This document shows positions 16,901-23,434 of a stretch of DNA of 23,434 nt, in pieces. The stretch is from a virus: positions 1-23,434 of the IMG/VR virus record IMGVR_UViG_3300027816_000415; one strand, 5' to 3'. The notes beneath the pieces are model-generated. The model saw nothing but the letters and a program-made list of their open reading frames with translations, was not told the origin of the DNA and searched no databases. The position numbers and the translations under genes are program-made. The number at the start of each line of letters is the position of its first letter. The first letter of the stretch is position 1.

Positions 16901-19273
16901 CATCATCCTACCTGTTACAAACTCTTCGGCAGAAGCGGGATCACACAGTATCGTGATTGTATTGTCATAATGGTACAAGCCTGAGTTTGCGCTTATGTCA
17001 GAAGCAACATAAGTCCTCACTTGATTCCAACCACCTGTATAGTTGAAATAATTGGCTTTCATATTGAATAGATTCAATCTTTCTGAGAGTGTCAAATCCA
17101 TAGAGGCGACAGGTCGATTACTTTGATCTCCAACAGGCATCCATATAGTCGCTGGTGTTCTCTGTCCTACAATACCTTGGTTGTTTCCCGCAATTATTCT
17201 TTGTAGGTTTTGTTGTTGTGCCGCCATAGGGTTTTCAACTGTCTGTATTCTACAAGCATTTCCCTGATCTTCAGCACTGAAAAATGTTGTTGAATAATAT
17301 TTGAACCATGGATCATCTTGACAATATTGTTCATCAAACATATTTCCATATGAAACAGGATTTGGTGAATCAACCAAGAGAGTAAGAGAGGTTGTTTTTA
17401 ATGATTCTTGAATAAATGCCGTAGTACTCACATTTTCCTCAGGACTTTCTTCAGTACAACTACATAACTCACAGTCAGGATATATTATCGTAGGTAATGA
17501 AATGTTCTTGAATGGATTACCCAACGAGTTGAATATATCTCTGAAAGATGGCGGTTTTGGACAGTTTATATTAACAAATGGTATTGCATCAACTATTTTA
17601 CAGAGAATATAAACAAACGTCGCTATAGTACCGTATACAAAAGTGATTAATATCTTTAGGATCGGCCATAGGAATGCCAAAATATGAACCACCACCATTA
17701 ATGGTACTAATAAGAGGGTTATAAAAGAAAAGAAAAAATTAAAAATGATAAAAATCAAATCGAAGTTTTTCACTCCATCGTTAGTTGGAAATCTATTATT
17801 GGTCGAATCACAAGTTGAATCTAATATTTCTTTGATACCAAGAAACCTTCCTCGGTTGGCGCCATTATGATAACCATCTATGAATTGTGATACAGTATAA
17901 ACTTTATTATACCCGAATTGATAAAATGTGTCCTCGCAATTTATTGCGGTTTGTGGACTAGCATAGTCATTCCAATCTAATGAGAATGAGTATGATTTCT
18001 GAAACTGTTGCCATTGTGTTACCGCACTATAATTTGGTGTATAAATCGGGCTCTTTGGATCTGAAAAATCCGCAGGATCGATAGCCGAACTTGTCCATCC
18101 ATATTCTCTGATATTAGGTACTAAATAATAAGCCCTCTTCACCTGTTTACCTAGATCATCTTCTTGTTCCCACTTGATTTTGAATCTATATTTTCCTTTC
18201 GTTGGTATACCTACATTGGGATCTAATGATATTGTTTTTTCTCCGAACTCATTCGTTACAATATAATCCAAATTCATAGGTACATCTACAAGGAATGTTC
18301 CGTCCCCATCAATTACCTTAGCCCCGCCATCAAACTCATAAACTTCCAAACCTGGTCGTCCGTTAGAATCCTGGCCAACAGTCTGACGAATACATAATAT
18401 TTCACCAGGACCAGATACCAAATCACATAGATTACCTGCCTCAGTCGAAGGTCTACAATTTTTTCTCAGAACTCTTCTGTCACTCGCAGAAATTACTGAA
18501 CCCATGAAAACAGCTGTTGGTTGGATATCGATATTTGCTTGTTCTCTTAAATCAAAATCTACTCTATTAATGGCTATTTGACAAACTTCAGGTTGTCCCC
18601 AAAGTGGTGAAACGTCTATGTTGGCTTGTAGTGATATAATCTGTGGAAGGGACGCTAAGTTTGGTGAAGAAGCAAATTGATTCCCGTTGAGTTGGGTTTC
18701 ATTTGCAATTCCCATTCTTATAAGGTCCTGTGGTGTGAGACTGAATTCTCCTATGTCCGATAAATCACAGTCCATGAAAACTGTTTGATTCCCTAATGGT
18801 ACACCCATAATCATATAATCCCCACTCTCGTTTGTTCTGACAGTATACTTGTAATACTTGTCATAAATTTGCATTACTGTTGGATTGGTAAGGACATCGG
18901 TTCTCGAAGGAAAAGTTCCCGTAGGAATGTGTGTTGAATATGATTTTTCATATGGAAGAAGATTGTATCTATAACCATCCTCGTTCTTCTCGTTTGTTGA
19001 TTTGTATGGATATATCGATGATACGATGTCGTTATTTCTATCTTCTTCTTGGATTGGGACGAATACAGATACTTTCACGTTCGGAACACCATATCCTCCG
19101 TTTGCAACCACACGTCCAACCACAACACCATAATCAGCACAATTTCTTGTATAGATGTCCTCACTTTGTATCTTCATCGAGAGGATCTCTAAAAAATCGA
19201 ACTCTTGATCAATCTGAACATTTAACGTTTGATCTTCTCCGATTTGAGTTTTAATTCTATAAGAATTGGCCAT
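13979..19273 (-). CDS. Giant baseplate-associated protein with hydrophobic segment
   Basis: At 1764 residues this is the largest gene here. Residues 48-170 resemble a carboxypeptidase-regulatory or Cna-B type beta-sandwich: VVVGRVVANGGYGVPNVKVSVF, then TVRTNESGDYMIMGVPLGNQTVFMD. A second similar module may lie around residues 270-380. Residues 504-567 form one long hydrophobic run (from FDLIFIIFNFFF through LLLVPLMVVVHILAFLWPIL to YILCKIVDAIPFV), enough for two or three membrane-spanning helices. A cysteine group follows (C571, then C601, C604 and C606 in DCELCSC). The remaining 1150 residues are beta-rich and aromatic. It sits next to the gp6-like gene, the position of gp7 in T4, but I see no clear gp7 homology. 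A role in the baseplate and possibly at the host membrane is inferred. Confidence 0.6.
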   Translation of the reverse strand: MANSYRIKTQIGEDQTLNVQIDQEFDFLEILSMKIQSEDIYTRNCADYGVVVGRVVANGGYGVPNVKVSVFVPIQEEDRNNDIVSSIYPYKSTNEKNEDGYRYNLLPYEKSYSTHIPTGTFPSRTDVLTNPTVMQIYDKYYKYTVRTNESGDYMIMGVPLGNQTVFMDCDLSDIGEFSLTPQDLIRMGIANETQLNGNQFASSPNLASLPQIISLQANIDVSPLWGQPEVCQIAINRVDFDLREQANIDIQPTAVFMGSVISASDRRVLRKNCRPSTEAGNLCDLVSGPGEILCIRQTVGQDSNGRPGLEVYEFDGGAKVIDGDGTFLVDVPMNLDYIVTNEFGEKTISLDPNVGIPTKGKYRFKIKWEQEDDLGKQVKRAYYLVPNIREYGWTSSAIDPADFSDPKSPIYTPNYSAVTQWQQFQKSYSFSLDWNDYASPQTAINCEDTFYQFGYNKVYTVSQFIDGYHNGANRGRFLGIKEILDSTCDSTNNRFPTNDGVKNFDLIFIIFNFFFSFITLLLVPLMVVVHILAFLWPILKILITFVYGTIATFVYILCKIVDAIPFVNINCPKPPSFRDIFNSLGNPFKNISLPTIIYPDCELCSCTEESPEENVSTTAFIQESLKTTSLTLLVDSPNPVSYGNMFDEQYCQDDPWFKYYSTTFFSAEDQGNACRIQTVENPMAAQQQNLQRIIAGNNQGIVGQRTPATIWMPVGDQSNRPVASMDLTLSERLNLFNMKANYFNYTGGWNQVRTYVASDISANSGLYHYDNTITILCDPASAEEFVTGRMMTFQNPFNSLDPNTSQAATNFSGFSSSTGYAKNLRSITVNYANPDFPDQLLNQQYIVNQSADTIQNCWVGSVSTISDGEFWYYTDCDGVYHSGTTPTPGSICVNDLFPYEGVTITTATCSQPKYLMYVKAKSDCEYFQVITAMTYQNFASLNPSLYSGQRSLNERYIGGAMYTWEEHHVRTGFFGLGQGAKTWLPNNVTRPYFDIPDNKEVMVVILQRGVDPNSTRQTTTVDISRICGQPYGTVQVTSKYKLNIPIQTGLVLPRHDQYSSNESNPIFFDSYIFDTGSNYSGYSTNMHTNYSSLDSTKVGNNGFQVSPTNTYSILTPSKIDINSGSNGAYVKANTSVNVFGMSVYPIVSLQPNYRTLGVPDWNPYWVVFGSYYSRQPWSQGKKMNGYWNDEYVEGGSYFFASVGGSLEEGLASLRYDRYVYFSPAYSTATTMNVQANTQKIVMRTDRLPTSTSRSGYLNNTYLLHQNTNFAFYFISDEGVVESYDTEGSSFLINDAAEELSEYEEQFASTFSCQGLVPLKCYSGDSESFGVYPKTDNCYKKTVIKGGCYVFVSKVILSLPNDFKQLGEFKARTRINFAACRGVFGHTFINNWVNGVLYHFPFRNLRFYKPPTDPVDPNGPYNEYCNDVVLLHNQTNNFYYRSSPFTGSNFVGKQRTGGRTRNEKEILFPTTIMDMGPRDAFTQEVTLNADFYGYNINKIPTTSFNDPQDILSLFIVSRQVSSTWLANIIGLGDGSVNSFFSRVKSKIDGDYAQMISINSELGVQEFNFEAYTAQSGTNVNNPFYVGQDRSKNPVMGIFFSSETQTRDLVSPRRLIRNDNVDYNNAIYDYLGSNSQLIPYYSWTTKDSNSIFGTEKNEWKTNTIQKSYYQRFNRTDINSNYFMGENPKADFMRGYIYNRSNVLFQPGTLAEAYQFEGDKNTSDSPSYDPVNLNTYFTVGLPYHFYFGLSVGKSSMNRFIKKYVATE

Positions 19274-19287
19274 TCAGTGACTTTTTT

Positions 19288-19300
19288 GATAAATAGTTTA
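19288..19300 (-). promoter_or_regulatory. Candidate late promoter or leader motif TAAACTATTTATC
   Basis: The 90-base gap 19274-19363 is the largest in the window. Its coding strand contains TAAACTATTTATC, then AAAAAAGTCACTGA and the ATG at 19273. Twelve of these bases match the element ahead of the gene starting at 10353. The plus strand reads GATAAATA. Upstream in the same gap lies a weak hairpin (CCATTT at 19323-19318, AAATGG at 19310-19305), not followed by a T-run. Confidence 0.4.
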
Positions 19301-19363
19301 ACCCCCATTTTCTAAGGAAATGGCGTACATTGTAATGATAATCTACTTGAACCGATAATAAAC

Positions 19364-21202
19364 TTAAGAGAACTGAACGTTTTGGAAGTTCTTCACTTTC
19401 ACTCTGATATCTTTGTTTGGATATCTTATTTGATACACCTGATTTGGTTGTGCAAATATGGTATCATCTACAGGTCTTATCTGTCTTGTAACATCGTTTG
19501 AATATGCCATTGAAGTTTGGAACCCTGAATATTGTCCTCCTACCTCATTGAATACATCGATGGCTGTTACGGTTATAACACCGTTCTCATCTTGAATCAA
19601 ACTGTTCAATTGTGAGATGTATATGTTTTGACCTAAGTTTCTGATCTGCGGATCTAAGAAAGTAGAAACCTTATTAATGATATTAGTAATAACTTGTCCT
19701 TGGTTTTGTGTGGCATCTAAGACAACCGAAATATCTAAACTTAAATCGATAACTTCCGCAGTTTCAATAGAAATGTAGTCGTTCATCATTCTATAGTTTG
19801 ATAGATAGTTTGCCAAGTTTTGTTTCAAGGTGTTCGAAACAATAGAAGTCAATTTACCTGTAGTGTCGTATGATAATATCTGAACGTTGATTTTGTTGTT
19901 GTTCTCCGTGATTGCAACTTTTGCAGGTGCTCCGAATTGAGAAGGCATCTTTCTTATCAAAGCTTCATAATCATTAACAGTTACCGCTCTGTTCTGTGAG
20001 GAAAAGTTGAATGCTACGTAGTTTCTTGTTTCTTCTACTGAAGGTTGTCCCGCTCCACCGATTGCAGCTGTAACGTTATTACATCTAAGTGAACTTGTTA
20101 CTTGTTGGTTAATATTATCTGAAGGTCCGTTCACAAAGAAACTTACGGTTCCAACCTGATTGATAACGTTTGTACCTAAGTTTGTAGATAAACCACCACC
20201 TGTTCTATATTGAACAAACAATGTTGTGTTCGCTCTCAAAGCAGAACCTAAAGACATATTGTTTTGATACAGTTGTAGATTCAATGGAACTCCTAAAGTT
20301 GTGAATTGATTCAAAGCGTCTTGTGATGTATTTGTACCACCACCAAAAGTCATCTTGAGAAATCCTTCAGGTGTATATTCTGTAATGAATCTATCGTTTG
20401 TTTGGATGTACTTACCAACTTTGATTCCAGGCTGATCAGACACTTTGGTAGGATCTTCAACAAAAATTCTGTCCTCAGCTAAAGCATCCACTTCGTACCA
20501 CCTATTGTCTACCCCTAAAAACTCATTAACTGTTGGTACTGTTGTATAACTTGTACCATCTTTCAGAAGTACACTTGTAACTCCAAGAACATTTTTTTCA
20601 GGTAGGAATAACTCCAAGAATGGTCTTACATCGGCTGGTCCAATAACTCTTTTGAATACTTTGGTGATACCGTTAACAACGACCTCTCTTTTAGTAATTG
20701 TATAGTTAACAATTCTATTACTTGAGTCGAAATTTGGAATCTTAAGTCTGTTTGGAAATCCTTGTGAATTATATGGTGAAGCAAAATCAATATCTTCAAC
20801 ATTCTCAAAAACTTGTCCTGCACCTACAACTTGAGATCCTCTTCTGAGTTGTCCCAAATATCTTTCATCTTCTTTGTCTCCAAATGCTGGAACTGTGATA
20901 GAAAAATCTACAAGAGCAACAGATGGTCTTTGTCCCGGTATTTTCAGACCATAAGTTCTGGCGATATTATAAATTGAAGACCTCTGTTGTGCATATTGTA
21001 ATACGGTCTCTTGTATACTTCTATCAATGTGATAGTGTAAGTTGTCGGCTACGGCTGCGTTCAAATCTAAGAATACTGAAAATACAGAAGCGTCATTGAA
21101 GTTCTGTATAAGTTCAGGGTAATAAGTTCGAACATATTGTATGAGTTCTTCCCTTATACCTTCAAAGTCTCTGGTTGTATATGAAATTTTACGATTAGCC
21201 AT
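19364..21202 (-). CDS. Baseplate wedge protein, gp6/J family
   Basis: This 612-residue protein is close in length to T4 gp6 (660). The N-terminus is typical of the gp6/J family: SYTTRDFEGIREELIQYVR at 7-25, then DASVFSVFLDLNAAVADNLHYHIDRS at 37-62, and QRSSIYNIARTYGLKIPGQRPS at 73-94. These helices lead into a beta-rich middle. A C-terminal part resembling the J-type 'RAVTVNDYEALIRKMPSQFGAPAKV' region follows the central domain. In contractile tails the protein dimerises to form the wedge ring of the baseplate that links gp25 and the peripheral proteins and opens when the sheath contracts. It starts five bases after the gp25-like gene, the same order as 25-6 in T4 and W-J in P2. No Shine-Dalgarno is present. 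Confidence 0.88.
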   Translation of the reverse strand: MANRKISYTTRDFEGIREELIQYVRTYYPELIQNFNDASVFSVFLDLNAAVADNLHYHIDRSIQETVLQYAQQRSSIYNIARTYGLKIPGQRPSVALVDFSITVPAFGDKEDERYLGQLRRGSQVVGAGQVFENVEDIDFASPYNSQGFPNRLKIPNFDSSNRIVNYTITKREVVVNGITKVFKRVIGPADVRPFLELFLPEKNVLGVTSVLLKDGTSYTTVPTVNEFLGVDNRWYEVDALAEDRIFVEDPTKVSDQPGIKVGKYIQTNDRFITEYTPEGFLKMTFGGGTNTSQDALNQFTTLGVPLNLQLYQNNMSLGSALRANTTLFVQYRTGGGLSTNLGTNVINQVGTVSFFVNGPSDNINQQVTSSLRCNNVTAAIGGAGQPSVEETRNYVAFNFSSQNRAVTVNDYEALIRKMPSQFGAPAKVAITENNNKINVQILSYDTTGKLTSIVSNTLKQNLANYLSNYRMMNDYISIETAEVIDLSLDISVVLDATQNQGQVITNIINKVSTFLDPQIRNLGQNIYISQLNSLIQDENGVITVTAIDVFNEVGGQYSGFQTSMAYSNDVTRQIRPVDDTIFAQPNQVYQIRYPNKDIRVKVKNFQNVQFS

Positions 21203-21207
21203 TTATG

Positions 21208-21669
21208 TTAAATATTGATGATTACAAAATCACTGGTCGCAAATGTCGAATCTTGGATTGAGTACTCTATTTTTATTTTCGCAGTATATTCTGCAGTTCC
21301 TTTACCAGGGTATCTGTAAATTTGAGATGTCTGAGAGTTTACCTCCAATTGATCGGGTGACTCCTCTTTCGGATCTAATGGTTCGATCGTAATTCTATTA
21401 AGTAACAGGTTTGGAATATATTTCTCAACATTCGCCCTTATGTCTGATTCAATAGCATCAAAAGTCAAACCATCCATAGGTTCGAAAATGTATTCATACA
21501 ACCTCGTTCCAAAGTCAGGTAGAAAATATCTTGCCCCTTTTCTCGTCAATAGAAGATTAATAAGATCCGCTCTTATTTCTTGATTTGCAGTATTAGTCAA
21601 ATCTAAGTAGTCACCTCTAACTGAATCACGAAAAGGAAAATTTATACCATATGTAGTACCGTCTCCCAT
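21208..21669 (-). CDS. Baseplate wedge protein, gp25/W (GPW) family
   Basis: This 153-residue protein matches the gp25/GPW family in length and sequence. NQEIRADLINLLLTRKGARYFLPDFGTRLYEYIFEP (residues 29-64) is the hallmark segment: an LLLT(x)KGxR turn, then PDFG(x)xLxxxIFEP. FDAIESDIRANVEKYIPNLLLNRI then follows, with IEPLDP where many members carry an EPR core motif. In T4 and P2 the protein sits at the baseplate wedge core, contacts the first sheath ring and helps trigger contraction. Despite the historical 'lysozyme' label of the family, no lysozyme catalytic pattern is visible. The gene follows a 21-base gap that carries the TATTTAT motif and precedes the gp6-like gene by five bases. Confidence 0.9.
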   Translation of the reverse strand: MGDGTTYGINFPFRDSVRGDYLDLTNTANQEIRADLINLLLTRKGARYFLPDFGTRLYEYIFEPMDGLTFDAIESDIRANVEKYIPNLLLNRITIEPLDPKEESPDQLEVNSQTSQIYRYPGKGTAEYTAKIKIEYSIQDSTFATSDFVIINI

Positions 21670-21674
21670 ATAGT

Positions 21675-21682
21675 GATAAATA
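21675..21682 (-). promoter_or_regulatory. Candidate late promoter or leader motif TATTTATC
   Basis: The 21-base gap before the gp25-like gene reads CCAAGTATATTTATCACTAT ahead of the ATG at 21669. The motif is only five bases from the ATG, closer than in the other three gaps, so if it is a -10 box the transcript would be leaderless or nearly so. The plus strand reads GATAAATA. Confidence 0.3.
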
Positions 21683-21690
21683 TACTTGGA

Positions 21691-21888
21691 TTATTTTTCA
21701 ATTAAAGTAATAGTACCCCTTACGTGTTTAGGTTCATAGGGACAATGTCTACATCCTGATCCACAACAAAATCCTCTCCTTGCATGCCACTCTTCCGTAA
21801 AAACTTTCTTATCACCTTCCATATAAAAGTCAGAAGGGAGAAGTTGTTTCTTCTCCCCCTGACTGGTGTTCTTTATTTCTTTGGACAT
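21691..21888 (-). CDS. Small cysteine-rich protein, DUF5522-like
   Basis: This 65-residue protein has a charged N-terminal half, then VFTEEWHARRGFCCGSGCRHCPYEP. The RG(F/Y)CCGSGCRHCPY pattern is that of DUF5522, small proteins I associate with Bacteroidota. Its CCxxxCxxC spacing also resembles the eukaryotic and bacterial 'oxidoreductase-like' motif (CCGxGCxxC). Four clustered cysteines plus a histidine suggest metal or Fe-S binding, but no function is established that I know of. The start codon overlaps the stop of the ribonucleotide reductase gene by one base (TAATG), so the two are probably translated together. A link to nucleotide reduction is possible but unproven. It may be a host-derived auxiliary gene. 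Confidence 0.7.
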   Translation of the reverse strand: MSKEIKNTSQGEKKQLLPSDFYMEGDKKVFTEEWHARRGFCCGSGCRHCPYEPKHVRGTITLIEK

Positions 21889-23434
21889 TATGCCATTACT
21901 ATTTCACAAGCACCTCCCGCACAAGCAACTTCGCCTGATAGGTCTGTGTTATCGTCAGCCTCAACAATCTTTGAGAGGTCAACGTCTTTGAGAGTTTCCA
22001 TCAACTCTTCATATTTTTCTTTAGTACAATCTTCGAATGGAGCTTGAATGTATGTTCCACCATCGTAAGGTAAAACAGAAAGACCATTATAGTGTTCTCT
22101 GTTTTCCCACATCCACTCACCTACCGCTGGCCACTCGTGTTCTCTGATTGAGATTGTTGCTGATACGTTGTGAGTATTGCTTCCTGTTCTGTGTCCACCT
22201 TTAACCCATTCAAGATGTACCTTCTTAACTCTTTCCAATAATTGAATTGGTGATTCGTTTCTTAGGATTGATCCTTCAGGTGCTTTTTGAGGGATTCCGA
22301 TTACCGCAGTGTCGTGTGGTCTGAAATATTCATCCTCAATTAATTCAGGATGGTTATTCTTTAGGTGAGTATAAATTGCTTCATTCTTACCTACTCTCAC
22401 TCTTCTGATGTAGTAGTCGTTGTGCCATGCGTGGATTCCTGATGATGTACCCAATGTAAGTGAAGTTGTACCTGCTGGTTTTACAGTTGTACATCTTGCC
22501 GCTTTATTGATACCAAGAATAGTTGCAACTCTTTCGTTCTCTTCTTTAACAACTTTAGCCGCCGCTTTCATATTCAAACCAAGAACCGCACCTGATCCGA
22601 TACCTGTCATTGAGATACCAACAAGAGCATCTTTCTCTGTTGTTCTTTGCCAAATTGGTCTTAGATAATGGAAGTCTGTGTAACCTGCCTGAAGTGTTCC
22701 AATGAACGCTGCAGCTTTTACTCTTGCTTCGTAATCTTCTTGAGATACCACATTAGATACGTTTACTTCTGTAAGGTTACAGAATTGGAAAGGACGAAGT
22801 GCGATCTCACAACAAGGATTGGTTCCCCAATCTTTATCATTACTCAAATAGATACCAGGTTCACCAGCACCACTTGCTTCGATTCTTTTCCACAGATCCA
22901 TAAAGTAATCTTTATCGATCTTGTGTCTCATCAGAGTTACAGAGTTGTTAGCTCTTCCTCTTTGTGGATTTGTTTCCCACCAAGCGCCACTCTTACAACC
23001 AATCATCTCATCATCAGATGCTGAGAATAAAGAGATAAGAGCTGCTCTTCTAATACCACCTGCAAGAACTGCGTCTGCAATATGACAAACCATATCATGA
23101 ACTTCGATTGGTCTGAGTTTTTCACCATCTTGTTTTGATTCCAAGATTCCCTCAAGTTTGATAAGACATTCTTTCAAAGGTTGAGGACCGGGAGCTTTAC
23201 CACCTGATGTTACAAGACGTGCTCCTTTTGGTCTGATATCTGAAAAATCAAATTCAATTTTTGAACCACCGAAGAAGTAAGATTTGATAAGAACCTTAAC
23301 GGCATCTGCCCATCCTTCAATAGAGTCAGCAACTAACCATCTTCTTCCTCTTTCTTGATTAGGTTTTCTAATCTCAGGTAGTTGTTCTACGTGATGTTTT
23401 TGTACTGAGTAGCCAACACCTGTTCCACCTAATA
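21888..23434 (-). CDS. nrdJ: Class II (B12-dependent) ribonucleotide reductase, 5' part missing
   Basis: The frame is open to the right edge, so 514 C-terminal codons are visible and the N-terminus lies outside. A TTG at 23177 is not the start, because coding continues upstream with GGTGVGYSVQKHHVEQLPEI and WADAVKVLIKSYFFGG, typical of this family. The enzyme reduces ribonucleotides to deoxyribonucleotides using an adenosylcobalamin-generated thiyl radical. NPCCEI carries the presumed thiyl cysteine (codon 22812-22814) and the catalytic glutamate (22806-22808). FCNLTEVN holds the second active-site cysteine (22779-22781). The C-terminal CAGGAC has the cysteine pair that re-reduces the active site, spaced as C731/C736 in the Lactobacillus leichmannii enzyme. 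It resembles the monomeric RTPR type, which needs no activating partner. It supplies dNTPs for phage replication, yet here it adjoins baseplate genes. Confidence 0.9.
   Translation of the reverse strand, partial: LGGTGVGYSVQKHHVEQLPEIRKPNQERGRRWLVADSIEGWADAVKVLIKSYFFGGSKIEFDFSDIRPKGARLVTSGGKAPGPQPLKECLIKLEGILESKQDGEKLRPIEVHDMVCHIADAVLAGGIRRAALISLFSASDDEMIGCKSGAWWETNPQRGRANNSVTLMRHKIDKDYFMDLWKRIEASGAGEPGIYLSNDKDWGTNPCCEIALRPFQFCNLTEVNVSNVVSQEDYEARVKAAAFIGTLQAGYTDFHYLRPIWQRTTEKDALVGISMTGIGSGAVLGLNMKAAAKVVKEENERVATILGINKAARCTTVKPAGTTSLTLGTSSGIHAWHNDYYIRRVRVGKNEAIYTHLKNNHPELIEDEYFRPHDTAVIGIPQKAPEGSILRNESPIQLLERVKKVHLEWVKGGHRTGSNTHNVSATISIREHEWPAVGEWMWENREHYNGLSVLPYDGGTYIQAPFEDCTKEKYEELMETLKDVDLSKIVEADDNTDLSGEVACAGGACEIVMA

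Noticed and set aside
19305-19323. Hairpin in the 90-base gap as a terminator
   Set aside because: The stem is only six base pairs (CCATTT/AAATGG) with no following T-run on the coding strand, so it does not fit an intrinsic terminator.
21888-23177. Ribonucleotide reductase gene starting at a TTG at 23177
   Set aside because: The same frame stays open to the window edge and encodes family-typical sequence upstream, so the gene is simply cut by the edge.

Overview
The window looks like part of the genome of a contractile-tailed (myovirus-type) bacteriophage. All fourteen genes lie on the minus strand, so they are read from right to left, and they are packed with short overlaps or very short gaps. 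A gp25-type baseplate protein is followed by a gp6/J-type wedge protein, a giant structural protein, several virion proteins of unknown family, a gpI-type tail protein, and three long fibre- or adhesin-like proteins. The window is AT-rich by eye. No tRNA, CRISPR array, integrase or insertion sequence was seen. No stretch of more than 300 bases lacks a gene, and the longest gap is 90 bases.

The likely host is a member of the Bacteroidota (inference). Almost no start codon has a Shine-Dalgarno sequence, and several starts follow A-rich leaders. One virion protein carries about seven repeats resembling the SprB repeat of Flavobacterium gliding adhesins. A small cysteine-rich protein matches the DUF5522 type that I associate with Bacteroidota.

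Layout from right to left (direction of transcription): (1) 23434-21888, the C-terminal part of an adenosylcobalamin-dependent (class II) ribonucleotide reductase, cut by the window edge, then a 65-residue cysteine-rich protein overlapping it by one base. (2) 21669-19364, the baseplate pair gp25-like and gp6/J-like. (3) 19273-9448, a 1764-residue giant protein with an Ig/carboxypeptidase-regulatory-like N-terminal domain and a long hydrophobic membrane-type segment, then four structural proteins of 580, 262, 358 and 301 residues. (4) 9448-6443, a 1001-residue protein with a P2 gpI-type core. (5) 6456-1, the presumed host-contact module: a SprB-repeat protein, a small cysteine-rich protein, a protein with a Thr/Pro-rich linker of about 270 residues, and a collagen-like fibre that runs off the left edge.

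The baseplate proteins would assemble the wedges at the tail end. The downstream proteins would decorate it with long, repeat-built surface adhesins, each built on a different extended scaffold. Every gap longer than 20 bases contains the same short motif (NATAAATA on the plus strand, TATTTAT on the coding strand) just upstream of a start codon. This is a candidate late-promoter or leader element.
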